From contig JACREK010000186.1 in NCBI GenBank assembly GCA_016218275.1, positions 1 through 14,186 of the forward strand: DNA of 14,186 bases, given 5' to 3'. The notes beneath the pieces were generated by a model. That model saw only the letters and a list, made by a program, of their open reading frames with translations. It was not told where the DNA came from and searched no databases. Position 1 is the stretch's first letter, and each line of letters starts with the position of its first letter. Positions 1 through 6,376 of the stretch are shown here, one piece after another. The DNA comes from Candidatus Gottesmanbacteria bacterium (lineage in GTDB: Bacteria > Patescibacteriota > Microgenomatia > 2-02-FULL-39-11). The position numbers and the translations under genes are program-made.

Positions 1-1484
1 CTTTTGGTAATATCTTCTTTTTTATGTCGCAGAGACTTAATTCTAGTCCTGCCTACTTCTTCGTCTTTTCGCATAATTTTTACTTGGTCGCCTCGGGCGA
101 TTCTGCCTTTTATTACTTTCACTCCGGCAACTGCTTGGTCTTTAATTTTAAAAAGAGCAATTACTTTTGCTTCTCCCAAAATATTTACTAAATTGCCTTT
201 TTTTAACGCTTCCACCACCTCGTCAATTTCATCAATCAACTCATAAATAATATTATAGGTTTTGATAATAACTTTTTCTGATTCTGCTAATTTTCGCACA
301 TCTTCGGATGGTTTGACATGAAATCCGATGATTAGAGCTTTAGAAGTTTTTGCCAAAAGTATATCTGACTCATTGATATTACCGACACCGCTTTCCAAAA
401 CTAAAGTATTTTTCAAAAGACTGGCTTGTATTGCTTCTAGTGTACCCGCAGTGTCAGCTTTTATTATTAGTTTTATCTGTTCTTCAGTTACTGCCAGATT
501 TTTTGCAGAAACCTCCATAATATTGGCAGGAGACAACTGAGTTAATTCAACCTGATGTTTATTGAAAAGTATACTTCCTACAGCGGGTAATTTCTTCCAT
601 CCCAAAATTTCGGCTGGATCACCGGCTTTGATTTGATTGAGATTTTTTCCCAGCCAATCATGAAGAGCTCTTATGCGGAACTCCTGATTTTCGCAGACGA
701 CCTCTTCTCCTTCCTTTAATATTCCCGAACGAACAACAACTGTAGCCACCGGTCCTTTATTCTTTGACAGTACGGATTCTATAACTACAGCTTTAAACTT
801 TTCAAAGCTGGTATCTTGAAGTTGGTGCAGTTCGGCAAGAAGGATAATCATTTCCAAAAGTCTAGGTACTCCTTCACCGGTTTTGGCAGAAAGAGGTACA
901 AGAGGTGTTTCACCGCCGTATTCTTCCAATTTTATACCTAATTTTACAAGCTGCTTTTTAATTTTTTCTAAGTTAATATCCGGCAGATCGATTTTGTTGA
1001 CTGCGACAATAAAAGGAATTTTCGCAGTTTTTATATGCTCCAGTGATTCTATAGTTTGGGGCATTACTCCGTCATTTCCGGCAACAACCAGAACAGCTAA
1101 ATCCGAAACATTAGCACCTCTTGAGCGCATTTTGGCAAAAGCTTCATGTCCGGGTGTATCTATAAAAGTGATTTTGCAGTTTTTAGCTGCAAAATCATCC
1201 TGATCCGCCAACTGGCGGAGAAGGATCTCTTCCTTGTGTTTGGAGGGGATCCCTCGACTCTCCCTCGATACGCTCGGGATCGCTCGGGATGACAGTTCGC
1301 CCTTCGGACTCACTTCTATTTGATAAGCACCGATGTGTTGAGTTATACCGCCGAATTCTTTTGAGACAATATTTGTTTTTCTGATTGTATCAAGGAGGCT
1401 GGTTTTACCGTGATCTACATGTCCTAAGATAGTAACCACAGGGGGACGAGGTAAGACTGCTGAGATAGGCATTTGACTTTTCAT
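1..1484 (-). CDS. infB: Translation initiation factor IF2, C-terminally cut by the window edge
   Basis: IF2 is the GTPase that brings initiator tRNA to the 30S subunit and promotes 50S joining. About 494 residues are visible. The protein starts only 20 residues before the G1 motif GHVDHGKT (21-28), so it lacks the long N-terminal region of E. coli IF2. It then shows switch I GGITQHIGAY (45-54), G3 DTPGHEAF (from 108), G4 NKID (163-166) and G5 SAKTGEG, followed by domain II, domain III (IKADTAGTLEAIQ) and the start of the tRNA-binding domain; perhaps 50 residues lie beyond the edge. The ATG at 1484-1482 is chosen because it gives a complete G domain; an ATG four codons later is also possible. 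There is no Shine-Dalgarno site. It starts 35 bp after nusA and is probably co-transcribed with it. Residues about 59-96 are encoded by a palindromic repeat and have no counterpart in ordinary IF2, where this loop is only a few residues long. The reading frame is open throughout. Confidence 0.96.
   Translation of the reverse strand, partial: MKSQMPISAVLPRPPVVTILGHVDHGKTSLLDTIRKTNIVSKEFGGITQHIGAYQIEVSPKGELSSRAIPSVSRESRGIPSKHKEEILLRQLADQDDFAAKNCKITFIDTPGHEAFAKMRSRGANVSDLAVLVVAGNDGVMPQTIESLEHIKTAKIPFIVAVNKIDLPDINLEKIKKQLVKLGIKLEEYGGETPLVPLSAKTGEGVPRLLEMIILLAELHQLQDTSFEKFKAVVIESVLSKNKGPVATVVVRSGILKEGEEVVCENQEFRIRALHDWLGKNLNQIKAGDPAEILGWKKLPAVGSILFNKHQVELTQLSPANIMEVSAKNLAVTEEQIKLIIKADTAGTLEAIQASLLKNTLVLESGVGNINESDILLAKTSKALIIGFHVKPSEDVRKLAESEKVIIKTYNIIYELIDEIDEVVEALKKGNLVNILGEAKVIALFKIKDQAVAGVKVIKGRIARGDQVKIMRKDEEVGRTRIKSLRHKKEDITK
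1195..1294. repeat. Palindromic repeat element inside infB (copy 1)
   Basis: This is an imperfect palindrome of about 100 bp, with TCATCCTGA at the left end and CTCGGGATGACA at the right. Inside are a perfect small hairpin (TCCGCC-AACT-GGCGGA) and paired AGGATC / GGATCC arms. Its right half closely matches the repeat between rpoB and rpoC: both have CCTCGACT, then GCTCGG, one variable base, and ATGACAGTT. The element is GC-richer than the gene around it. Read as infB on the minus strand, it keeps the frame and contains no stop. It looks like a mobile or recombination-spread palindrome that landed in a coding gene, as the Rickettsia palindromic elements do. The exact boundaries are uncertain by about 10-15 bp. 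Confidence 0.8.
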
Positions 1485-1519
1485 GTTTATTATCAGAAAG
1501 ACAGTATAAGTAATACATT

Positions 1520-2596
1520 TTACTCTTTTTTATCTGTTTCAATATCTGATTTTTTCTCTGATTTTTCTTTTTCTTTATCTTTATCTTTTGTTTTTGCCGA
1601 AGATCGTACGCTTTTCTTTTTTGGGGTTTTAACACTTTTTACTGCTTGGGATTTTGGTTTGATATCTATTTTCCAACCAGTAAGTTTACTTGCCAGTCTG
1701 ACGTTTTGTCCATCTTTGCCTATGGAAAGAGATAGTTGATCATCTGGTACATATGTTGTTGCCGCTTTTTTCTTTTCATTTAATACCACTTCTATATCTT
1801 TTGCTGGTGCAAGTGCCCCCTGGATAAATAATTTTGTGTCGTCATTCCATTGGATAATATCTATCTTTTCCATTCCGTTAAATTCGCCGATGACGGCTTG
1901 GACTCTGACGCCTTTTTGTCCGACACAGCTGCCTACTGGATCAACTCCTTGCTGGTTGGACAAAACTGCAATTTTAGTCCGGTGTCCTGCCTCTCTGGCG
2001 ATTTCTTTTATTACAACGGCTCCATTGGCGACTTCCGGTACTTCGCGGTTGAACAGACCGGCAATAAGCCCTTTATGAGCTCTGGAAACAATAATTTGGC
2101 TTCCACGAATAGTATCTCTTATTCCTTCTATATAGAAAGTCAGTCGCTGATTTAAACGGTAGTGTTCAGAAGGTATTTGTTCGTTAGGTGGCATAACAGC
2201 TTCAGTTTTCCCTATATCCACAATGACATTCGTTCCATCGAAACGAAGTATCATTCCACTGGTAGTAGTACCAACCCGTGAAGAATATTCTTCAATCACG
2301 GCCTTTTTTTCTGCCTCTCTTATACGTTGTAAAATCACTTGTTTGGCAGTTTGTGCAGCGATTCGGCCAAATCCAGGAGGTGTTATATCGGTCTTTCCTT
2401 TAAATACTTTTGCTTCGCCGGTATTTGGATTTATATTTACATCCAACTCCTCCAGATCTTTGCCTCCATAATCTTTGCGATATGCGGCCAGTATGGCGGC
2501 TTCGATGGATTCCAAAACCACCTTAACATCTATGCCACGTTCAGTGGCAACTTGGTTTAGAGCAAGAGCAAATTCACTTCTAACAACAGCAGACAT
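1520..2596 (-). CDS. nusA: Transcription termination/antitermination factor NusA
   Basis: NusA binds elongating RNA polymerase and nascent RNA and modulates pausing, intrinsic termination and antitermination. The 358 residues show the N-terminal polymerase-binding domain (about 1-105, including GRIAAQTAKQVILQRIREAE at 77-96), an S1 domain (about 107-175), KH1 with DPVGSCVGQKGVRVQ (219-233), and KH2 ending in SIGKDGQNVRLASKLTGWKI (291-310). There are no C-terminal acidic repeats as in E. coli. Instead the protein ends in about 45 lysine/glutamate-rich, probably disordered residues (314-358). It is the first gene after the divergent promoter; no rimP homologue precedes it, unlike the classical rimP-nusA-infB order. 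The ATG at 2596 has no Shine-Dalgarno site and follows a hairpin and U-run. infB lies 35 bp downstream. Confidence 0.97.
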   Translation of the reverse strand: MSAVVRSEFALALNQVATERGIDVKVVLESIEAAILAAYRKDYGGKDLEELDVNINPNTGEAKVFKGKTDITPPGFGRIAAQTAKQVILQRIREAEKKAVIEEYSSRVGTTTSGMILRFDGTNVIVDIGKTEAVMPPNEQIPSEHYRLNQRLTFYIEGIRDTIRGSQIIVSRAHKGLIAGLFNREVPEVANGAVVIKEIAREAGHRTKIAVLSNQQGVDPVGSCVGQKGVRVQAVIGEFNGMEKIDIIQWNDDTKLFIQGALAPAKDIEVVLNEKKKAATTYVPDDQLSLSIGKDGQNVRLASKLTGWKIDIKPKSQAVKSVKTPKKKSVRSSAKTKDKDKEKEKSEKKSDIETDKKE

Positions 2597-2604
2597 AGAT
2601 AATT

Positions 2605-2629
2605 AAAAAATTGGTGGGAATTTCCCACC
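2605..2629 (-). terminator. Hairpin with U-run in the nusA leader (attenuator-like)
   Basis: On the minus strand a perfect stem, GGTGGGAA paired with TTCCCACC around one central base (17 bp, 2613-2629), is followed by AA and six U residues, ending 8 nt before the nusA ATG. The shape is that of a short intrinsic terminator. It begins only about 8 nt after the predicted transcription start, so it may instead be a 5' stabilising stem or a translation control element. Because NusA itself acts on hairpin termination, self-control is an attractive inference but is not shown. Confidence 0.5.
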
Positions 2630-2643
2630 TTAACTTAGATTGT

Positions 2644-2672
2644 ATTTTATCATATAAATATGCCCTTGACAA
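2644..2672 (-). promoter_or_regulatory. Predicted sigma-70-type promoter for nusA-infB
   Basis: On the minus strand a -35 TTGTCA (2672-2667) is separated by exactly 17 bp from a -10 TAAAAT (2649-2644), which is extended by TG one base upstream (TGATAAAAT). Transcription should start near 2637, about 40 nt before the nusA ATG. Its -35 overlaps that of the opposing rpoB promoter. Confidence 0.65.
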
Positions 2673-2675
2673 GGG
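2663..2675. promoter_or_regulatory. Palindrome holding both divergent -35 boxes
   Basis: CCCTTG-A-CAAGGG is a perfect 13-bp palindrome centred at 2669. It contains TTGACA for the rpoB promoter and TTGTCA for the nusA promoter, overlapping by five bases. Polymerase should not be able to occupy both -35 elements at once, and a dimeric regulator could also bind here. The palindrome is directly visible; its regulatory role is inferred. Confidence 0.6.
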
Positions 2676-2693
2676 GAGTAGTCATGATATAAT
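2666..2693 (+). promoter_or_regulatory. Strong predicted promoter for rpoB-rpoC-rpsL-rpsG-fusA
   Basis: A consensus -35 TTGACA (2666-2671), a 16-bp spacer and a consensus -10 TATAAT (2688-2693) with the extended TG motif (TGATATAAT). Transcription should start near 2700, giving a leader of about 83 nt before the rpoB ATG. It is the best promoter match in the window, as expected for RNA polymerase and ribosomal genes. Confidence 0.85.
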
Positions 2694-2712
2694 TTACGCA
2701 TTATTGAAGGCA

Positions 2713-2790
2713 ATGGCACTAGGCGTACAGATAAAAGTACGCTTCTTTGGTGTTTTTTTTTGCTCCAAAAAAGAATTTCCCGATGCCTAA
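2713..2790 (+). CDS. Possible 25-codon leader ORF overlapping the rpoB start
   Basis: An ATG at 2713 opens a 25-codon frame (starting MALGVQIKVRFF) that runs through the whole leader hairpin and ends at a TAA (2788-2790) three bases after the rpoB ATG (2783-2785). The overlapping ATGCCTAA arrangement is typical of translational coupling. AAGG lies just two bases before the ATG, which is too close for a good ribosome binding site. No homologous leader peptide is recognised and the frame could be accidental. If translated, ribosomes would melt the hairpin at 2715-2754. Confidence 0.3.
   Translation: MALGVQIKVRFFGVFFCSKKEFPDA
2715..2761 (+). terminator. Leader hairpin and U-tract upstream of rpoB (candidate attenuator)
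   Basis: GCGTAC (2723-2728) pairs perfectly with GTACGC (2737-2742) around an 8-nt loop. A G-U pair extends this stem, and beyond a 4-nt bulge an outer helix pairs CACTA (2717-2721) with TGGTG (2748-2752), plus two further G-U pairs. Nine T residues (2753-2761) follow immediately. This is the layout of an intrinsic terminator placed inside the rpoB leader, so it could set how much transcription enters the whole cluster. Structure and U-tract are visible; activity is inferred. Confidence 0.55.
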
Positions 2791-5700
2791 ATTAAAACTT
2801 AATTCTCGTCAAATAAACCAAACCAATAGGCAATATTGGGGTAAAAGTTTTGCTAATTTACCCATATTGGATCTTACAGCGGTGCAAAAAGAGTCATATG
2901 GGTGGTTTCTTGAAAACGGAATTGCAGAGCTTCTAAAAGAAATTTCTCCGATTGAAGATTTTACCGGTAAAAACTGGACTCTAACATTTGGTACACATCA
3001 TTTTGATAAACCCCGTTACGGTCCTATAGATTGTTTAGAGAAAGGACTGACTTTTGATTCCCCCTTAAAAGTAGAAGCGATTCTCACCAACAAACAAAAC
3101 GGGCGCGAAATCCGTCAGGAAGTATTTTTGGGTGATATCCCCACCATGACTGAAAACGGTACATTTATTATAAACGGAGTTGAGCGATGTATCGTAAATC
3201 AAATAGTAAGATCTCCGGGTATTTATTTTACCGGAGATGTTGATCCGACAACCGGCAGGACATTTTTTACCGCAGAAGTAAGACCGTTATTTGGTTCCTG
3301 GTTGGATTTTACTGTGGGTAGAAATGACGTTGTAACGGTAAGGATAGACAGAAGAAGAAAATATGCCGCTACCACTTTTATGCGGGCTATGGGTATATCA
3401 ACAGATGAGGAAATTCTTAGTCTTTTTTCCGCAACTGAAAGAGAAAAAGAAATTTTTTCAGCAACTATTGAAAAAGATCCCACAAAAACAAAAGAAGAGG
3501 CATTGATAGAGATCTACCGTAAAATGCGTCCCGGAGAACCCGCAGTGTTGGAAAATGCCACAGAACTTCTGAATAATTTATTTTTTAATCCCAGACGATA
3601 TAGTTTAGGAGCAGTCGGCAGATATAAGATAAATAAAAAGTTAGAACTGTCTATTCCAAATGATAAAGAACACCTAATTCTTACCCGGGATGATGTAGAA
3701 AAGATGATTAAGTATTTAATTGGTTTAACTACAGGTGTTGGCGACAGAGATGATATTGATCACTTGGGTAACAGGCGTATAAGAAGAGTAGGTGAATTGG
3801 TAGCTACAAATGCTTTTAAAATCGGATTATCCAGACTGGAACGTTCCATAAGAGAGAGAATGAGCCTTGCCGGCACTCAGATTGAGATAACTCCATCACA
3901 AATCATTAACGCCAGACCAATAATTGCAGCCATAAATGACTTTTTCAGAACCAGTCAATTATCAACCATTCTTGATCAGACCAATCCGCTTTCTGAAATA
4001 GATAATTTACGCAGACTTACAGTCATGGGAGTCGGCGGAATATCAAGAGAACGCGCCTCATTTTCTATCAGAGATATCAATGCTTCACAGTACAGTAGAG
4101 TCTGTCCAGTCAGAAGTCCAGAAGGACCTAATATAGGTTTGGTTACATATATGGCATTATATGCTCGGGTCAATGAGTATGGATTTTTGGAAGCTCCTTA
4201 TAGGAAAGTTATTTTAGAAGGCAGGACAAAACGACCGAGAGTTGTGGAAGAAACAGTTTATTTAACATCCGATGATGAGCAAAAATATTATATTACTCAT
4301 GCTGAAGTGAAAATCGATAATAAAGGTTATATTTTAGACGAGAGAGTTCCAGCCAGGTATAAAGGTGACTTTCTGGAAACAGATGTAAAAAATATTAGTT
4401 TTATAGACGTTGTACCTAGACAAGTAGTAGGCGTTGCTGCTTCACTTATTCCATTTCTTGCCCATGATGAGGCCAACAGAGCGCTGATGGGTACTCACAT
4501 GCAATGTCAAGCAGTACCATTGATTAAGCCATCTTCTCCGGTTGTAGGTACTGGAATGGAGTCAGAAATTCCAAGAGCCCTAAGGCGTGCAGTTTCTGCT
4601 CCTGAAGACGGGAAAGTAATATATGTAGATGCGACCAAGTTAATGATACGCGGAAAAAGTGGTAAAGAATATACATATTCAATTGAAAAATTTAAACGTA
4701 CTTCACAAAACACTTGTTTTTCCCAAGAACCTAGAGTTACTTTAGGAGAGAAAGTAGCCAAAGGTCAATGTTTGATAGATGCTCCTGCTACACAAAAAGG
4801 AGAACTGGCATTGGGGCAGAATTTAGTGATAGCTTATGCTTCTTTTGACGGATTAGGATACGAAGACGCAATCGTGATATCCGATAGATTAGTAAAGGAT
4901 GATACGCTTTCTTCAATCAGCATTGAAGAGTATGAAACAGAGGTGGTAGATACCAAGCTTGGTTCGGAAGAAACAACCAGGGATATTCCAAATGTTGGAG
5001 AAGAAGCTCTGGCCAATCTTGATGAAAAGGGTATTGTGGTAATCGGAGCAGAAGTTAATCCAAACGATATTCTGGTTGGAAAAATTGCTCCAAAAGGAGA
5101 AACAGAACTTACCGCAGAAGAAAGATTGTTACGTGCTATTTTTGGTGAAAAAGCGAGGGAAGTGAGAGATACGTCTTTGCGCATGCCACATGGCGAAAAA
5201 GGAGTGGTGATTGATGTAAAAATATTGGATAGGGAAAAGGGTGATGAATTGCAGCCGGGAACAATAAGAAAGATTATTGTCAAAGTAGCCCAAATGAGGA
5301 AAGTGGTAGTAGGTGATAAGTTGGCCGGCCGGCACGGAAATAAAGGAGTAATCAGTAAAATTATTCCTGTTGGTGATATGCCGTATCTTCCCGATGGCAC
5401 TCCAGTTGACATAATTATTTCCCCTCTTTCAGTTCTATCCCGTATGAATTTGGGACAGCTGCTTGAATCACATCTTGGTTGGGCAGCAGTCAGGGGTAAC
5501 TATAAAGTGGCAGTGCCTGTTTTTGAGCCTATTGCAGAAGACAAAATTATCTCAGAACTTAGGAAATATAATTTACCTGTTAGCGGTAAAACTGTGCTTT
5601 ATGATGGAAGAAGTGGACAGCAGTTTAAAGAGGAAGTAGTTGTGGGAATCGGTTATATCATGAAACTTATCCACATGGTGGAGGATAAGACCCATGCACG

Positions 5701-6169
5701 TTCGACAGGTCCTTATTCACTGGTAACACAACAACCTCTCGGAGGAAAGGCTCAAATGGGAGGACAAAGACTTGGCGAGATGGAGGTTTGGGCGCTGGAG
5801 GCGCACAAGGCAGCTTTCTCACTGCAGGAAATGCTGACAATCAAGTCCGACGATGTAGTTGGGCGTGCTCGTGCTTTTGAAGCTATAGTGAAGGGCGCTG
5901 ATATCCCGGCATCTACCATACCTGAATCATTTAAAGTTTTGGTGAAAGAATTGCAAGCTTTGGGACTTAACGTTTTGCCTATTGGAACAGTATTAGTAGG
6001 AAAAAAAGCAATTTCGCTGGATGAGGAAAGTCATGAAGAGCAAGTAGAGAAGGAAGCTCAAGATTTAGCAAAAGCGTCAGGAGAGGAAATTATTGATGAA
6101 ACACATGTTTCTTCGGCTGTATCTCCTGCCACTCTGCCGGAAGATGAAAATGTTAAGGGAGGGTTATAG
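2783..6169 (+). CDS. rpoB: DNA-directed RNA polymerase subunit beta
   Basis: The beta subunit forms one pincer of RNA polymerase and part of the active centre and rifampicin pocket. The 1128 residues cover the full family core: INGVERCIVNQIVRSPGIYF in the N-terminal third, the rifampicin region (SQLSTILDQTNPLSEI from 391), SPEGPNIGL (445-453), the active-site loop GDKLAGRHGNKGV (844-856) and the C-terminal clamp region (ARSTGPYSLVTQQPLGGKAQ). It is shorter than E. coli beta (1342) and appears to lack the large lineage-specific inserts. The last 50 or so residues are an acidic low-complexity tail. An in-frame TTG at 2747 would add 12 residues, but it lies inside the leader hairpin and the added residues (VFFFAPKKNFP) are encoded largely by the U-tract; the ATG at 2783, followed by PKLKLNSRQ, is preferred. 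No rplJ-rplL precedes the gene. Several rifampicin-contact residues differ from the usual ones. Confidence 0.98.
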   Translation: MPKLKLNSRQINQTNRQYWGKSFANLPILDLTAVQKESYGWFLENGIAELLKEISPIEDFTGKNWTLTFGTHHFDKPRYGPIDCLEKGLTFDSPLKVEAILTNKQNGREIRQEVFLGDIPTMTENGTFIINGVERCIVNQIVRSPGIYFTGDVDPTTGRTFFTAEVRPLFGSWLDFTVGRNDVVTVRIDRRRKYAATTFMRAMGISTDEEILSLFSATEREKEIFSATIEKDPTKTKEEALIEIYRKMRPGEPAVLENATELLNNLFFNPRRYSLGAVGRYKINKKLELSIPNDKEHLILTRDDVEKMIKYLIGLTTGVGDRDDIDHLGNRRIRRVGELVATNAFKIGLSRLERSIRERMSLAGTQIEITPSQIINARPIIAAINDFFRTSQLSTILDQTNPLSEIDNLRRLTVMGVGGISRERASFSIRDINASQYSRVCPVRSPEGPNIGLVTYMALYARVNEYGFLEAPYRKVILEGRTKRPRVVEETVYLTSDDEQKYYITHAEVKIDNKGYILDERVPARYKGDFLETDVKNISFIDVVPRQVVGVAASLIPFLAHDEANRALMGTHMQCQAVPLIKPSSPVVGTGMESEIPRALRRAVSAPEDGKVIYVDATKLMIRGKSGKEYTYSIEKFKRTSQNTCFSQEPRVTLGEKVAKGQCLIDAPATQKGELALGQNLVIAYASFDGLGYEDAIVISDRLVKDDTLSSISIEEYETEVVDTKLGSEETTRDIPNVGEEALANLDEKGIVVIGAEVNPNDILVGKIAPKGETELTAEERLLRAIFGEKAREVRDTSLRMPHGEKGVVIDVKILDREKGDELQPGTIRKIIVKVAQMRKVVVGDKLAGRHGNKGVISKIIPVGDMPYLPDGTPVDIIISPLSVLSRMNLGQLLESHLGWAAVRGNYKVAVPVFEPIAEDKIISELRKYNLPVSGKTVLYDGRSGQQFKEEVVVGIGYIMKLIHMVEDKTHARSTGPYSLVTQQPLGGKAQMGGQRLGEMEVWALEAHKAAFSLQEMLTIKSDDVVGRARAFEAIVKGADIPASTIPESFKVLVKELQALGLNVLPIGTVLVGKKAISLDEESHEEQVEKEAQDLAKASGEEIIDETHVSSAVSPATLPEDENVKGGL

Positions 6170-6173
6170 ATAG

Positions 6174-6215
6174 TTATTAGTTAGTTGGTTACTTAGTTAC
6201 TTAGAAAAGTACTAA
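6174..6215. repeat. Degenerate 8-bp tandem repeat in the rpoB-rpoC spacer
   Basis: Four units of period 8 follow the rpoB stop: TTATTAGT, TAGTTGGT, TACTTAGT, TACTTAGA. An opposing ACTAAG lies at 6211-6216 and can pair with the last units. The block abuts the left end of the palindromic element. Spacers of the same style occur before rpsL and fusA with different units. Function unknown. Confidence 0.55.
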
Positions 6216-6357
6216 GAGCCTGTTTGAATACTCATCATTGTCATCCCGACCAAGCCTGAAAGGCGCGTGGAGGGATCTCTCGCAAATGCGAGCATTTTCT
6301 CAGACAAGCTGAGAGATTCCTCGACTGCGCTCGGAATGACAGTTTCCAAACAGGCTC
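6216..6357. mobile_element. MITE-like palindromic element between rpoB and rpoC (copy 2)
   Basis: A 142-bp non-coding element bounded by perfect 11-bp terminal inverted repeats, GAGCCTGTTTG (6216-6226) and CAAACAGGCTC (6347-6357), and flanked by TAA on both sides (6213-6215, 6358-6360), which looks like a target duplication. Nested inside is a palindrome with ends TGTCATCCCGA (6239-6249) and TCGGAATGACA (6331-6341) and several small hairpins (TCGCA-AA-TGCGA; GCC-TGAAA-GGC; CTCAG...CTGAG). The ends and the 3-bp TNA duplication recall non-autonomous relatives of IS5-type transposons, but no transposase is present to prove that. It ends 19 bp before the rpoC ATG, so it lies in the mRNA between two essential cistrons. 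The TSD could also be read as CTAAG with slightly shorter ends. Confidence 0.72.
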
Positions 6358-6376
6358 TAAGAGATGAGATAAAAAT

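Noticed and set aside
883..1203. Plus-strand open frame opposite infB
   Set aside because: Antisense shadow of the conserved IF2 G domain.
2747..2782. TTG start giving RpoB a 12-residue extension
   Set aside because: The extra codons are the hairpin side and U-tract of the leader, giving the unconvincing sequence VFFFAPKK; the ATG at 2783 is followed directly by family-like sequence.
2700..2782. Ribosomal protein L10-type leader before rpoB
   Set aside because: No rplJ-rplL genes are nearby and I cannot see the kink-turn features of L10 leaders; a terminator-like hairpin explains the sequence better.
4834..5412. 192-codon open frame on the minus strand inside rpoB
   Set aside because: It lies wholly opposite a highly conserved part of RpoB, resembles no known protein and is explained by codon bias of the sense gene.
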